A stretch of DNA of 37,500 nucleotides from Acidimicrobiia bacterium (GTDB lineage Bacteria; Actinomycetota; Acidimicrobiia; Acidimicrobiales; Poriferisodalaceae): positions 1-37,500 of the forward strand of contig JAJDTF010000160.1 in NCBI GenBank assembly GCA_022827265.1, written 5' to 3'. Both the position numbers and the translations under genes were made by a program. Shown in pieces: positions 1-7,477 of this stretch (the first letter of the stretch is position 1; each line of letters starts with the position of its first letter). The notes beneath the pieces were generated by a model that saw only the letters and a list, made by a program, of their open reading frames with translations, was not told the DNA's origin and made no database searches.

Positions 1-1
1 G

Positions 2-379
2 ATACGCAAGACCAACATCAAGGGCGTCTTCCAGATCTGGACCCATGACGGCGGCTATTACGAGATCAACCTCAAGGAATGCCACGCCTGGACCCGCGAA
101 GGCTGCAACCACTGCCCCGACTTCGCCGCCGAGCACGCCGATATCTCCACCGGCGGCATCGGCAAGTACAGCGACTGGACCCTCACGATCGTCCGCACCG
201 ACATCGGCCGCGAGATCATCATGAAGATGCTCGCCGACGGCTCGCTCATCGGGCGGCCCGGCGACGAAGACCCGGGTGCCATCGCGCTCATGCACAAGCT
301 GAGCGAGAAGTCTCGTGTGCGCTGGCCGAAGTTCGCATGGGACAAGCCGGCGCTGCTGCCCGAGCCGACGAAGAAATAG
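2..379 (+). CDS. C-terminal part of F420 hydrogenase/dehydrogenase beta-subunit family protein (partial, 5' end outside window)
   Basis: The reading frame is open from the first bases and ends at TAG 377-379, leaving about 125 residues. It contains a cysteine-rich stretch (ECHAWTREGCNHCPDF) followed by AEHADISTGGIGKYSDWT, which resembles the C-terminal iron-sulfur part of the FrhB/FdhB family. Members of that family pass electrons between a partner enzyme and the deazaflavin F420, or reduce substrates with F420H2. The N-terminal domain is missing, so the specific reaction cannot be told. The gene is convergent with the lipoprotein gene downstream. Family assignment is fairly sure; the precise role is not. 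Confidence 0.8.
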   Translation: MRKTNIKGVFQIWTHDGGYYEINLKECHAWTREGCNHCPDFAAEHADISTGGIGKYSDWTLTIVRTDIGREIIMKMLADGSLIGRPGDEDPGAIALMHKLSEKSRVRWPKFAWDKPALLPEPTKK

Positions 380-397
380 CAACGAAGACAGTCGCGG

Positions 398-446
398 CTG
401 CCGTATAGCATTTCGCGCGGAGGCCAGCCTCACCGGGCTACGGCAG
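398..446. terminator. Possible bidirectional hairpin between convergent genes
   Basis: CTGCCGTA at 398-405 is the exact reverse complement of TACGGCAG at 439-446, and a smaller GAGGC/GCCTC inverted pair lies between them. It sits between the stops of two convergent genes, as expected for a shared terminator. There is no T-tract, so this is only a candidate. Confidence 0.3.
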
Positions 447-544
447 ACACCTTGCAATGGGTGGTGAGCCCGAGAGGCTGGCCCTGTCGCGACAGTAGGC
501 ACGCTGCGTCAGATGAGGCCTATGAATTTCTCGGCCGCGGATTG

Positions 545-1141
545 CTAGAGGCAGAGGTTCAGGAAATCGACGATGCCGGGCTGAATCTCGTTGCTCGCGA
601 GGAATTCGGTCAGCCGGTGAGCCGGGATGACGTCCTGAGCACGGGCCAGCGAGCAGGCGCACAGGCTCCTCAACCGGTCTGAACCGGCAGAGCATGCGTC
701 CAGGTACGTCTGCCGCTGAACATCGGACCATCCGGGAGGCGGCCCGGCCTCACGGCAGTCCACCAACGCTCCCGCCAGTTCAGGAGAGAACTCCAGGGCA
801 CCCGACATGCGGTCCTCGAACACTTCGAGATCGATGACCGTCAGGCTGCCCTCCATGCGGTCGGCCGCACAGTGACAGGGCCCGACGAGACCGGCATCGG
901 CCACACACGCATCCATGAAGGCGATGAGCGGTTCGATCGCGAGCAACCCCGGTGCGCCATCGACAGAGACGGTCGGCCGAGCAAGCGTGCCCGGATTGCC
1001 GAACCCCGCGTCAGCATCAGCGGAGCCGGCGCCAGTGGTCGCTGGCTCCACCTCAATCACGGTGGCTGAGCACGCCAACATGCTCGCCGATGCCAGCAGG
1101 GCGGCCGCCAGACGCGCACCCCGCTTCAGGTGGGGCCGCAT
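545..1141 (-). CDS. Putative secreted lipoprotein of unknown function
   Basis: This encodes 198 residues beginning MRPHLKRGARLAAALLASA, a basic N-terminus and a hydrophobic stretch ending in MLAC at about residue 28, which fits a lipobox although Met at -3 is not ideal. The mature part is acidic and holds several further cysteines (ACVADAGLVGPCHCAAD, VDCREAG, LDACSAGSDRLRSLCACSL), suggesting disulfides outside the membrane. I do not recognise a domain. A longer open frame continues upstream to 1753, but it runs through the glycosylase gene in another frame, so I start at the ATG followed by the signal peptide. The stop of the glycosylase gene lies 4 bp upstream, so the two are probably cotranscribed. 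Confidence 0.65.
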   Translation of the reverse strand: MRPHLKRGARLAAALLASASMLACSATVIEVEPATTGAGSADADAGFGNPGTLARPTVSVDGAPGLLAIEPLIAFMDACVADAGLVGPCHCAADRMEGSLTVIDLEVFEDRMSGALEFSPELAGALVDCREAGPPPGWSDVQRQTYLDACSAGSDRLRSLCACSLARAQDVIPAHRLTEFLASNEIQPGIVDFLNLCL

Positions 1142-1145
1142 CGAT

Positions 1146-1967
1146 TCAGCCAGGCGGGAGGTTCGCCAGCCGGCGCGCATCGAGCAGCACCGTATCGGCC
1201 ATGTCGGCGGTGAGACGGCCAGTGAAGGTGTTCTGCTGACTGGGATGGAACGAGCAGATGATGCGGGAGATGCCGCCGAGCGGCGCAGGCTCGGCTGACC
1301 CATCGGCGGCGGGCACCTCTGCGATCGCACCGTGGCCGAAGCGGGGTCGCGGCCGCACCCCGCTGATCGTGCACAGCACGCCGTAGGCAAACGCGCCCAG
1401 GGCAACCGCGATGCGAGCGTTGACCAGCAGCGCCAGCTCGCGCTCGAGGAATGGACGGCAGGCGTCCCGCTCGGCGGGAGTGGGCTTGTTGGCCGGCGGC
1501 GCGCAGCGCACCGCCGCGGTGATGTAGGCGTCGCGCAGCGCAAGCCCGTCGCCGGCGCGCACCGACGTCGGCTGGTTGGCGAAGCCGCAGCGGTGCAGTG
1601 CCGCGTAGAGGAAGTCTCCCGAGCGATCGCCGGTGAACATCCGGCCCGTGCGGTTCGCGCCATGTGCAGCCGGCGCCAAGCCGACAAGCACGACCGCTGC
1701 GGCAGGGTCGCCGAAGCCAGGCACGCCGCGGCCCCAGTAATCCTCGTCGGCAAATGCGGCCCGCTTGTCGACGGCGGTCTGCTCGCGCCAGGTCACGAGC
1801 CGATCGCAGCGCCTGCATGCCACGACCTCGTCGTTGAGCAAGCGCAAGGCCGCGATGCCGGGGCTTGCCCGCTCTTGTTCGCTGCGCTCACCGGCTACTC
1901 GGGCCACGGCGTCGCCATGCGGCTCCGCCTCTTGGACATCGCCGGGCTGGCTCGGTGGGGCGCTCAC
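1146..1967 (-). CDS. Uracil-DNA glycosylase, family 5 (UdgB type)
   Basis: It encodes 273 residues. It should excise uracil and other deaminated bases from DNA as the first step of base excision repair in the cytoplasm. Visible signatures are VACRRCDRL (about 49-57, start of the Fe-S cysteine set), GLAPAAHGANRTGRMFTGD (about 96-114, the active-site region typical of UdgB), the RCAPPANKPTP segment with a following cysteine, and SFHPSQQNTFTGRLT near the C-terminus. The GTG at 1967 is chosen because the divergent gene starts at 2002; later starts are possible. Residues 22-34 (ARVAGERSEQERA) come from a dispersed DNA repeat, so the first 40 residues are probably not part of the conserved enzyme. 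Confidence 0.88.
   Translation of the reverse strand: MSAPPSQPGDVQEAEPHGDAVARVAGERSEQERASPGIAALRLLNDEVVACRRCDRLVTWREQTAVDKRAAFADEDYWGRGVPGFGDPAAAVVLVGLAPAAHGANRTGRMFTGDRSGDFLYAALHRCGFANQPTSVRAGDGLALRDAYITAAVRCAPPANKPTPAERDACRPFLERELALLVNARIAVALGAFAYGVLCTISGVRPRPRFGHGAIAEVPAADGSAEPAPLGGISRIICSFHPSQQNTFTGRLTADMADTVLLDARRLANLPPG
1863..1925 (-). repeat. Dispersed repeat, copy 1 (inside the N-terminal coding part of udgB)
   Basis: The plus-strand text CCCGCTCTTGTTCGCT, then GCGCTCAC, GGC and TCGGGCCACGGC, matches the reverse complement of the repeat at 22673-22770 in the ccmG gene with only scattered differences. It adds the peptide GERSEQERA to the glycosylase. The shared stretch joins two unrelated genes, so it is a mobile or dispersed repeat rather than a protein motif. 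Confidence 0.7.
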
Positions 1968-2001
1968 CCTGCGAGTGTGCCAGGCAAGTAGCTTCGGCCC
2001 G

Positions 2002-2640
2002 GTGCCGAACCGAACTCGACCCACGCTGCTGCTGTTCGTCCGGCACGGCCTCACGCCGACCACCGGCGTCGAGCTGTACGGCCGGCGGCCCGGAGTGCAT
2101 CTGTCGGAAGCCGGAACGCAGCAAGCGCAGCGTGCAGCAGAGCGCATCGCCGCAGGCGGGCGCCGGGTGGCAGCCGTCTATGCCAGCCCGCTGGAGCGTG
2201 CCCAGGAGACCGCGGCACCGATTGCTGCCGCCCTCGGACGCCGCGTGCGCACCCATGACGGCCTCAACGAAGCAGACATGGGCCGCTGGACGGGCCGCAA
2301 GCTCAATCAACTCCGCAAGCTGGCGGCGTGGTCGCAGGTGCAGCGCTACCCCAGCGGCTTTCGTTTCCCCGACGGCGAGACGTTCCGCCAGATGCAGGCG
2401 CGCATAGCGGCGACGGCGAGCGAGCTAGCTGCCCGCCACCGCGGCGCAACCGTGGTCGCGGTCAGCCACGCCGACCCCATTCGGGCGCTGGTGGCTGACG
2501 CCATGGGCACCCATCTCGATCTCTTCCAGCGGATCGTGGTGTCGCCGTGCTCGGTGACAGCGATCCTGTACACCGCTGACGGCCCGGTCGTGCTGGCGAC
2601 CAACAGCACGTCCGACCTCGCAGCATTGGCTCCGGCATGA
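2002..2640 (+). CDS. MSMEG_4193-family histidine phosphatase (phosphoglycerate mutase fold)
   Basis: This is a 212-residue protein of the histidine phosphatase superfamily. The catalytic RHG motif is in LLLFVRHGLTPTTG near the N-terminus. ASPLERAQETA carries the usual second arginine, and AVSHADPIRAL holds the second catalytic histidine. The GTG at 2002 is the last sensible start before the RHG motif; the longer upstream frame overlaps the divergent glycosylase gene. Its stop overlaps the ATG of the DUF3090 gene (ATGA), and a SCO1664-family gene follows. This three-gene order is common in Actinobacteria, but the substrate is unknown. Confidence 0.85.
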   Translation: MPNRTRPTLLLFVRHGLTPTTGVELYGRRPGVHLSEAGTQQAQRAAERIAAGGRRVAAVYASPLERAQETAAPIAAALGRRVRTHDGLNEADMGRWTGRKLNQLRKLAAWSQVQRYPSGFRFPDGETFRQMQARIAATASELAARHRGATVVAVSHADPIRALVADAMGTHLDLFQRIVVSPCSVTAILYTADGPVVLATNSTSDLAALAPA

Positions 2641-3140
2641 GTGACGATTTCGACCTCCGCAATCCCGACACGTTCGTGGCGGGCACGGTCGGGCCGGCCG
2701 GCCAGCGGATCTTCTTTCTGCAGGCAACTGAGGCAGGCCACGTGGTATCGCTGAAGCTGGAGAAGGGACAGGTCTGGGCGCTGGCGAACCTGCTCAGCGA
2801 GCTGCTCGAGGGCGAGAGCTACGAGGGACCAGCGGCGGCCTTCGGCGAGCTGGTCGAACCGGTGACCGCCGCATGGACCGTCGGCCGCCTCGCCACCGGC
2901 ATGGACACCGAGGGCAAGGTCATCGTGGTGATCGCCGACGAGATCGATGACGATGATGACGACGACGACGCAGGTGCCTCAGGAGAGATGTCACCCGAGG
3001 ACGACGAACGCACCGGCGGTCGAGCCCGCTTCCATCTCGACTACGCGATGGCGCTCGGCTTCGCTCAGCAAGCGCTGCTGCTCGTCGAAGAAGGCCGCGA
3101 CTTCGGCATGCGCAACGGGCACCGTCCACCCCGAACGTGA
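2637..3140 (+). CDS. DUF3090 family protein, apparently lacking the C-terminal zinc ribbon
   Basis: It encodes 167 residues of the actinobacterial DUF3090 family (FDLRNPDTFVAGTVGPAGQRIFFLQA, then VVSLKLEKGQVWALANLLSELL). Family function is unknown. It is translationally coupled to the histidine phosphatase by an ATGA overlap and lies upstream of the SCO1664-like gene. A run of eight aspartates lies in the middle. As I recall the family, proteins end with a cysteine-rich CxxC...C segment just before an NGY/NGH tail. Here the end reads EEGRDFGMRNGHRPPRT with no cysteine, so the zinc-binding segment seems deleted or altered. Confidence 0.8.
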   Translation: MSDDFDLRNPDTFVAGTVGPAGQRIFFLQATEAGHVVSLKLEKGQVWALANLLSELLEGESYEGPAAAFGELVEPVTAAWTVGRLATGMDTEGKVIVVIADEIDDDDDDDDAGASGEMSPEDDERTGGRARFHLDYAMALGFAQQALLLVEEGRDFGMRNGHRPPRT

Positions 3141-3258
3141 GCGGTGCCGTCGGCCCGGAGCGGCATCTCGCAGCAGCCTCGTGCCGCTCACGAGCATGTG
3201 CTCGGCGCGGACCGCAGCCGGCCCAGTTCCCGACACCACCTCTGAATGACTGCGCCGC

Positions 3259-4032
3259 GTGAACGAAGCCGCCCCGCACCACCTGATGCCGACCAGCGAC
3301 GACGGCGAGCAGCTGAAGCTGCCGGTGATCCGGGATGCGCCGGTGGCAGACGTGCTCGAGGTGCTGCAGCAGGGCGACATCTCGATCCTGGGACGGATGC
3401 CCTACAGCAGCAACGCGACTTTCCTGGTGCGGATCGATCACGCCACCACGCCGACGGCCGCGATCTACAAGCCCGAACGCGGCGAGCGGCCCTTGTGGGA
3501 CTTTCCGTCTGGCCTGTACCGGCGCGAGATCGCCGCATTCGAGCTGTCACGGGCCTTGGGATGGCACGTCATCCCGCCGACAGTTGAGCGCGACGGCCCG
3601 CTCGGGGTGGGGTCGGTTCAGCTCTTCATCGACGCGGACTTCGCCGAGCACTACTTCACGCTGGTAGCCGACGGCCGGCACCACGGCGACCTGCGCCGAA
3701 TCTGCGCGTTCGATCTGATCGCCAACAACACCGACCGCAAGTCGGGTCACTGTCTGGCATCGCGCTGGGGGCCGATCTACGGGATCGACCAAGGACTGTG
3801 CTTCGCGAGCGACTTCAAGCTGCGGACGGTCATCTGGGATTTCGGGGGCGAGCCGTTCGACGACGACCTTGGCGCCGCCATCGGATCGGCCGCCGATCCG
3901 CCTGCCGAACTGGCGCAATGGCTGCGGCCCGACGAGCTCAGCGCGCTCGCTGAACGCGCCGAATGGCTCGCCGACTTCGGCAAGTTCCCCGATGACGACG
4001 GCGGCCGCCGCTGGCCCTGGCCGCTGGTCTAA
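3259..4032 (+). CDS. SCO1664 family protein (PI3/PI4-kinase-like fold)
   Basis: It encodes 257 residues from a GTG start. It resembles the actinobacterial SCO1664 family, third member of a conserved trio with the histidine phosphatase and DUF3090. Recognisable stretches are GRMPYSSNATFLVRI, AAIYKPERGERPLWDFP (nucleotide-binding lysine region of the kinase-like fold), CAFDLIANNTDRKSGHCL (catalytic-loop-like Asp and Asn) and GIDQGLCFASDFKLRTVIWDF (metal-binding Asp). These fit a phosphoinositide-kinase-like fold, but no substrate is established. The gap of 118 bp from DUF3090 holds nothing I recognise. Confidence 0.85.
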   Translation: MNEAAPHHLMPTSDDGEQLKLPVIRDAPVADVLEVLQQGDISILGRMPYSSNATFLVRIDHATTPTAAIYKPERGERPLWDFPSGLYRREIAAFELSRALGWHVIPPTVERDGPLGVGSVQLFIDADFAEHYFTLVADGRHHGDLRRICAFDLIANNTDRKSGHCLASRWGPIYGIDQGLCFASDFKLRTVIWDFGGEPFDDDLGAAIGSAADPPAELAQWLRPDELSALAERAEWLADFGKFPDDDGGRRWPWPLV

Positions 4033-4070
4033 CCAGCGGGAATTGCAGCAGCCGCTGGTCTAACTAGCGC
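4021..4070. terminator. Hairpin with near-duplicate at the convergent SCO1664/etfA ends
   Basis: CCGCTGG-TCTAA-CCAGCGG at 4021-4039 is a perfect 7-bp stem that includes the SCO1664 stop codon. A second copy with one change (CCGCTGGTCTAACTAGCG) lies at 4052-4069 and includes the etfA stop on the other strand. The duplicated stem between convergent genes may serve as a terminator for both; there is no T-tract. Confidence 0.4.
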
Positions 4071-5026
4071 GATTTGAGGGCTTCGATCAGCGCCGGCATC
4101 ACCTTGTGCACATCGCCGACGATGCCCAGGTCGGCGACGCCGAAGATCGGCGCTTCGGGGTCCTTGTTGATGGCCACGATGTTCTTGGAGCCCTTCATGC
4201 CCACCAGATGCTGGGTGGCACCGGAGATGCCGCACGCGATGTAGACGCTGGGCTTCACGACCTTGCCGGTCTGCCCGACCTGCTTGGCGTAGGGCACCCA
4301 ACCGGCATCCACGATGGCGCGCGAAGCACCAGACGCGGCCCCCAGCAGGCCCGCCAGCTCGTCGACCATCGAGTACGCCTCGGGCTGGCCCAGCCCTCGA
4401 CCGCCCGACACCACCACTGCGGCGTCATCGAGCTGCGGGCCCGAGCGCTCCTCGGCATGTCGGCCCGTCACCTTCGCACGCCCCGCCTCGCCGGCGTCGA
4501 CTGCAGCCACGCTCTCCACCGCAGCGGCCCCGCCGCCGCTCGGCTCGGCCTCGAAGCTCTTCGGGCGGAACATCGCAAGCGCCGGCGCCGGTGCCCGGTA
4601 CGCGGTGAAGATGTTCTGTGTGCCGCCGAAGATGGGCTCCTCGGTGACGAGGCCACCGTCGACGACCTCGGCCCCCACGTTGTTGGTGGACACGGGACGG
4701 TCCGCCAACACCGCCAGGCGGGCGGCGGTGTCGCGCCCGTCGGTGGTCTGGCCGAAGAACACGGCATCGGGCGAGGTGGCGTCGATGTGCCCGACGAGCG
4801 CTGCGGCAGCGTGCACACCGACCAACCCGTCGCCGAGTCCTTCGAGTGCGTACACGGTCGACACGCCGTGCGCGCCCAGCTCGGCGGCCATGGCTTCGCC
4901 GTGGGCCGGCGCGAAGGCGGTGACGGTGCCGGCCAGCGTGCGGGCCTTGGTGGCCAGTTCCAGCGTGAGGCCGGAGGGGCCGTCGGCGTCGCCTTCAGCG
5001 AAGAGCAGAATCTGTGCGAGCGTCAT
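4064..5026 (-). CDS. etfA: Electron transfer flavoprotein alpha subunit
   Basis: It encodes 320 residues, the normal length for EtfA. With EtfB it carries electrons from acyl-CoA and related dehydrogenases to the quinone pool; this subunit binds FAD. The FAD-binding C-terminal domain is clear: [10 protein letters not shown], then [36 protein letters not shown] and [22 protein letters not shown]. The N-terminal half ([11 protein letters not shown]...[17 protein letters not shown]) is also typical. It lies 72 bp downstream of etfB on the same strand, so the two form an operon. Confidence 0.96.
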   Translation of the reverse strand: MTLAQILLFAEGDADGPSGLTLELATKARTLAGTVTAFAPAHGEAMAAELGAHGVSTVYALEGLGDGLVGVHAAAALVGHIDATSPDAVFFGQTTDGRDTAARLAVLADRPVSTNNVGAEVVDGGLVTEEPIFGGTQNIFTAYRAPAPALAMFRPKSFEAEPSGGGAAAVESVAAVDAGEAGRAKVTGRHAEERSGPQLDDAAVVVSGGRGLGQPEAYSMVDELAGLLGAASGASRAIVDAGWVPYAKQVGQTGKVVKPSVYIACGISGATQHLVGMKGSKNIVAINKDPEAPIFGVADLGIVGDVHKVMPALIEALKSR

Positions 5027-5098
5027 TGCAGGTGGTTCCAGTCGGGATCGTGGGTGAGTGGATCAGGAAGCTGAGTCAGCCGGTCACTGGCGGGCGGG

Positions 5099-5878
5099 TC
5101 AGATGACCTTGAGCTCGGTGAGGAACTCGACGATGTTGGCGTGCGCATCTCCCTCGTCGGTGATGATCTCGCCGGCCTCGCGCTCAGGCGCATCGGTCAC
5201 CTCGACCGTCTCCTGGCGTGCCCCAGCCACGCCGACCGCCGCTGCATCGATGCCGAGGGCTGCGAGGTCCTTCGAGTCGACCGGCTTCTTCTTGGCCGCC
5301 ATGATCCCCTTGAACGAGGGATAGCGAGGCTCGACCACGCCCGCAGTCACCGAGACGACGGCCGGAAGCGTGCACTCCACCTGGTCGTAACCGGCCTCGG
5401 TCTGCCGTTGGACGCTGGCGACGCCGTCGGCGATCTCGATCTGCTTGGCGAACGTGATCGACGGCAGCCCCATCACGCCGGCGATCATCTCGGGAACGGT
5501 GCCGGTGTACCCGTCGCTGGACTCGACGCCGGCCAGCACGAGGTCTGCTTCGAGCCCGGCGATCGCAGCGCCGAGAACCTTGGCCGTCCCGAGCGCGTCG
5601 CTGCCGGCCAGCGCGTCATCGCTGATGAGCACCGCGTCGTCGGCACCCATGGCCAGTGCCGTCCGCAGACCGCTGGTCTCCGATCGGGGTGCCATCGACA
5701 CCAGCGACACCTGGCCGCCGCCGGCCGCCTCGGCGAGCTGCAGCGCCATCTCGACGCCGTAGGAGTCGGATTCGTCCAGGATCAGCTTGTCGTCCCGGTT
5801 CAGCGTGCCGGTCTCGGGGACCAGCTCGCCCGGGATAGCCGGGTCAGGGATCTGCTTGACGCACACAACGACCTTCAT
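5099..5878 (-). CDS. etfB: Electron transfer flavoprotein beta subunit
   Basis: It encodes 259 residues starting MKVVVCVKQIPDPA, the characteristic EtfB N-terminus, so the ATG at 5878 is chosen over a longer upstream frame. AMGADDAVLISDDALAGSDALGTAKVL and VLAGVESSDGYTGTVPEMIA form the AMP-binding region, and LPAVVSVTAGVVEPRYPSFKGIMAAKKK is the conserved beta-subunit signature. It pairs with EtfA, encoded directly downstream. The divergent intergenic region to the lipid-kinase gene carries three repeat copies that could affect both promoters. Confidence 0.96.
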   Translation of the reverse strand: MKVVVCVKQIPDPAIPGELVPETGTLNRDDKLILDESDSYGVEMALQLAEAAGGGQVSLVSMAPRSETSGLRTALAMGADDAVLISDDALAGSDALGTAKVLGAAIAGLEADLVLAGVESSDGYTGTVPEMIAGVMGLPSITFAKQIEIADGVASVQRQTEAGYDQVECTLPAVVSVTAGVVEPRYPSFKGIMAAKKKPVDSKDLAALGIDAAAVGVAGARQETVEVTDAPEREAGEIITDEGDAHANIVEFLTELKVI

Positions 5879-5920
5879 AGGGCGAGAGTCTGCCGACTCA
5901 CAGCTTCGATGCCACACCCG

Positions 5921-6049
5921 TTGTCTGATGGCGCTCGCAGGTTCCAGCTTTGTCTCATGGCGCTCGTCGGCTCGCGTCAGCCCAACAGCCCATTCACTCT
6001 CGGCCTCATTGCCGAACTCGTTGCTTGATGGCGCTCGCCGGCTCGCGTC
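5921..6049. repeat. Three copies of a ~28-bp repeat between divergent etfB and the lipid kinase gene
   Basis: Copies begin near 5921, 5950 and 6021 and share (T)TG-TCTGATGGCGCTCGC, GG and TCGCGTC with a few changes. The spacing is 29 and 71 bp. Together they fill most of the divergent promoter region. They may be operators, or members of the same dispersed family as the 1863 and 22673 repeats, which share the GCGCTCrCCGGCT core. Confidence 0.6.
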
Positions 6050-6066
6050 GGGGCGAGACTTGCGCG

Positions 6067-7005
6067 GTGCGTGTCTTGCTGCTGGTCAACGATTCGGCAT
6101 CGTCGACAACGGCCCGCACGCGCGTGCTCATCCACACGGCACTCTCGGAGCGGCACGACACCGAGGTGGCCTTCACCAACCGGCGAGGGCACGCGGCTCG
6201 CCTGGCACGGGGGGCGGCGACCACCGGCACCGACGCAGTGGTGGTGCTCGGCGGCGACGGCACGCTCAACGAAGCCGCCAATGGAGTCGCCGGCACCGAC
6301 TGCGTGCTCGCCGCATTGCCGGGTGGCTCGACGAACGTGTTCGCACGGACGATCGGCACGCCCGACGACCCGCTGGCGGCGACCGAGGCCGTCCTTGACG
6401 CATTCGAGCGCGGCAGCATCACCTCAGCGGGGCTCGGACGCACTTCGGGCCGTTATTTCCTCTTCCACTGCGGCATGGGGCTCGACGCTGCGATCGTGGA
6501 GCAGGTCGAGCGGCACCCGACGCTCAAGCGCTATCTCGGCCACCCGCTGTTCCTTCTCGCGGGCATCGACACGCTGCTGCACCGCTACGACCGACGGACC
6601 GGCACGCTGAGCGTGCGCACGACGGCGCCGACAGCCGCGACTATTGACGGATGCTTCGTTGTCGTCGCGGCGAACACCGACCCATACACGTTCCTCGGGA
6701 GCCGTCCGGTGCGGATCGCTCCCGCAGCAACACTGCACACCGGACTGTCGGTGGTCGGGCTGCGATCGCTCCGATTCGCCGACTCGCTGGATGTGCTCTC
6801 CGCGGTCTTCCGCGCAAACGGCAGCCTGAGCGACACCGATCCGAGCGTCGTGCAACGCTTCGACGACGTGCGCGATGTCACCGTGACTGGGATGCACCCG
6901 TTCGGTCACCAGCTCGACGGTGACCACCTCGGCACCGTCGACGAACTCCAGCTCGAGTGGGTGCCCGATGTGCTGCGACTCGCCATGCCCGCTGCATCTG
7001 ACTGA
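6067..7005 (+). CDS. Diacylglycerol kinase family lipid kinase
   Basis: This 312-residue protein has a diacylglycerol/sphingosine kinase catalytic domain. VVVLGGDGTLNEAANG at about residues 58-73 is the nucleotide-binding motif, followed by LPGGSTNVFARTIGTP, also conserved. It probably phosphorylates a membrane lipid such as diacylglycerol using ATP at the inner membrane face. The start is taken as GTG 6067 (VRVLLLVNDSAS), because the first beta strand of the fold begins there; the upstream frame runs through the 28-bp repeats. It is divergent from etfB. The substrate cannot be told from sequence. Confidence 0.88.
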   Translation: MRVLLLVNDSASSTTARTRVLIHTALSERHDTEVAFTNRRGHAARLARGAATTGTDAVVVLGGDGTLNEAANGVAGTDCVLAALPGGSTNVFARTIGTPDDPLAATEAVLDAFERGSITSAGLGRTSGRYFLFHCGMGLDAAIVEQVERHPTLKRYLGHPLFLLAGIDTLLHRYDRRTGTLSVRTTAPTAATIDGCFVVVAANTDPYTFLGSRPVRIAPAATLHTGLSVVGLRSLRFADSLDVLSAVFRANGSLSDTDPSVVQRFDDVRDVTVTGMHPFGHQLDGDHLGTVDELQLEWVPDVLRLAMPAASD

Positions 7006-7093
7006 CGCGCTGAGCCAGCAGATGAAGCTGCGGTCCGAGCGGCCCTCAGAGTCGAGATCCCGACGAGATATCGAAGTCAGGATCCCCGAGAGG

Positions 7094-7116
7094 CCGTCTC
7101 TGACGCTCTGAGACGG
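7094..7116 (+). terminator. Weak hairpin after the lipid kinase gene
   Basis: CCGTCTC (7094-7100) and GAGACGG (7110-7116) form a 7-bp stem with a 9-nt loop, about 90 bp past the lipid-kinase stop and just before the conserved leader of the secreted-protein gene. There is no T-tract. Confidence 0.3.
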
Positions 7117-7118
7117 TC

Positions 7119-7161
7119 CATAACCGCTGGTCAGAAGCTGTTTCTCGCCTATCGGTAAACA
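7119..7161 (+). promoter_or_regulatory. Conserved upstream arm of leader A
   Basis: These 43 bases (from CATAACCGCTGGTCAGA through TTTCTCGCCTATCGGTAAAC) match the reverse complement of 15572-15614 almost perfectly. The only changes are near AAGC/GGTT. In both places this element stands about 315 bp upstream of a secreted-protein gene and directly abuts the segment of opposite orientation. It may hold the fixed half of a promoter or a recombinase arm site. Confidence 0.75.
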
Positions 7162-7360
7162 TTCGTATAGTACTCGGCCCGGACGGGCCCCGCAACCCAG
7201 CTGTTCCACCGCTGCGCGCCGACCTGGCGCGACGGGCTCGACAGGCCGCAAACCCTTGCAGCCGCTGGGTATCGGCTCCCAAACGCACCGCCGCGCGCGG
7301 CCCACAGCCGACGGCCTCCAGGTGTGCGCTGCGGCCTGTTTTGCGTGCTCGCAAAACGAA
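7162..7360. promoter_or_regulatory. Putative invertible segment A (199 bp) in the leader
   Basis: This segment aligns colinearly on the plus strand with 15374-15571. Anchors are TTCGTATA, CGCAACCC, GCTGCGC, GCTGGGT, GCGGCCCACAGCCGACGGCC and GCTCGCAAAACGAA. Its two flanks, however, align with the minus strand there. Relative to the genes, the two segments are therefore inverted. The ends carry TTCGT and ACGAA. A -10-like TATAGT lies at 7166-7171, right at the left edge in this orientation. An 8-bp perfect hairpin GTTTTGCG-TGCT-CGCAAAAC is at 7338-7357 by the right edge. Inversion as an active process is inference; the relative inversion is read directly. Confidence 0.7.
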
Positions 7361-7477
7361 CGATTCACGGCCGCGCCGGCCGCACGGACGGCACAGATGC
7401 ATGGGGCCCCTCCGTATCGGTCGACGCGGCCGTGGATCACACACAACCACCTGCATTGGCAACGGAGGACTCCCGCC
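7361..7477 (+). promoter_or_regulatory. Conserved 5' leader directly upstream of secreted protein A
   Basis: From GATTC at 7362 to the start codon, this segment is strongly conserved with the leader of gene B (15259-15373, minus strand) and more weakly with that of gene C (37003-37116). It has GC-rich self-complementary stretches (GGCCGCGCCGGCC), a GATGCATGGG block and, before the ATG, a GGAGG ribosome site at about 7463-7468. Conservation in three paralogues suggests a structured untranslated leader or regulatory element. Confidence 0.65.

Noticed and set aside
1142..1753. Long minus-strand frame continuing upstream of the lipoprotein gene (402 residues in total)
   Set aside because: It runs through the UdgB gene in another frame; the glycosylase motifs are clear and the lipoprotein begins with its own signal peptide at 1141.
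2946..2970. Run of GAC/GAT codons in the DUF3090 gene as a slippage switch
   Set aside because: The run mixes GAT and GAC and is a trinucleotide repeat, so length changes would not shift the frame.
7166..7171. TATAGT as a definite promoter for gene A
   Set aside because: The base match to a -10 is good, but no convincing -35 is found 16-18 bp upstream, so I mention it only as part of the switch hypothesis.
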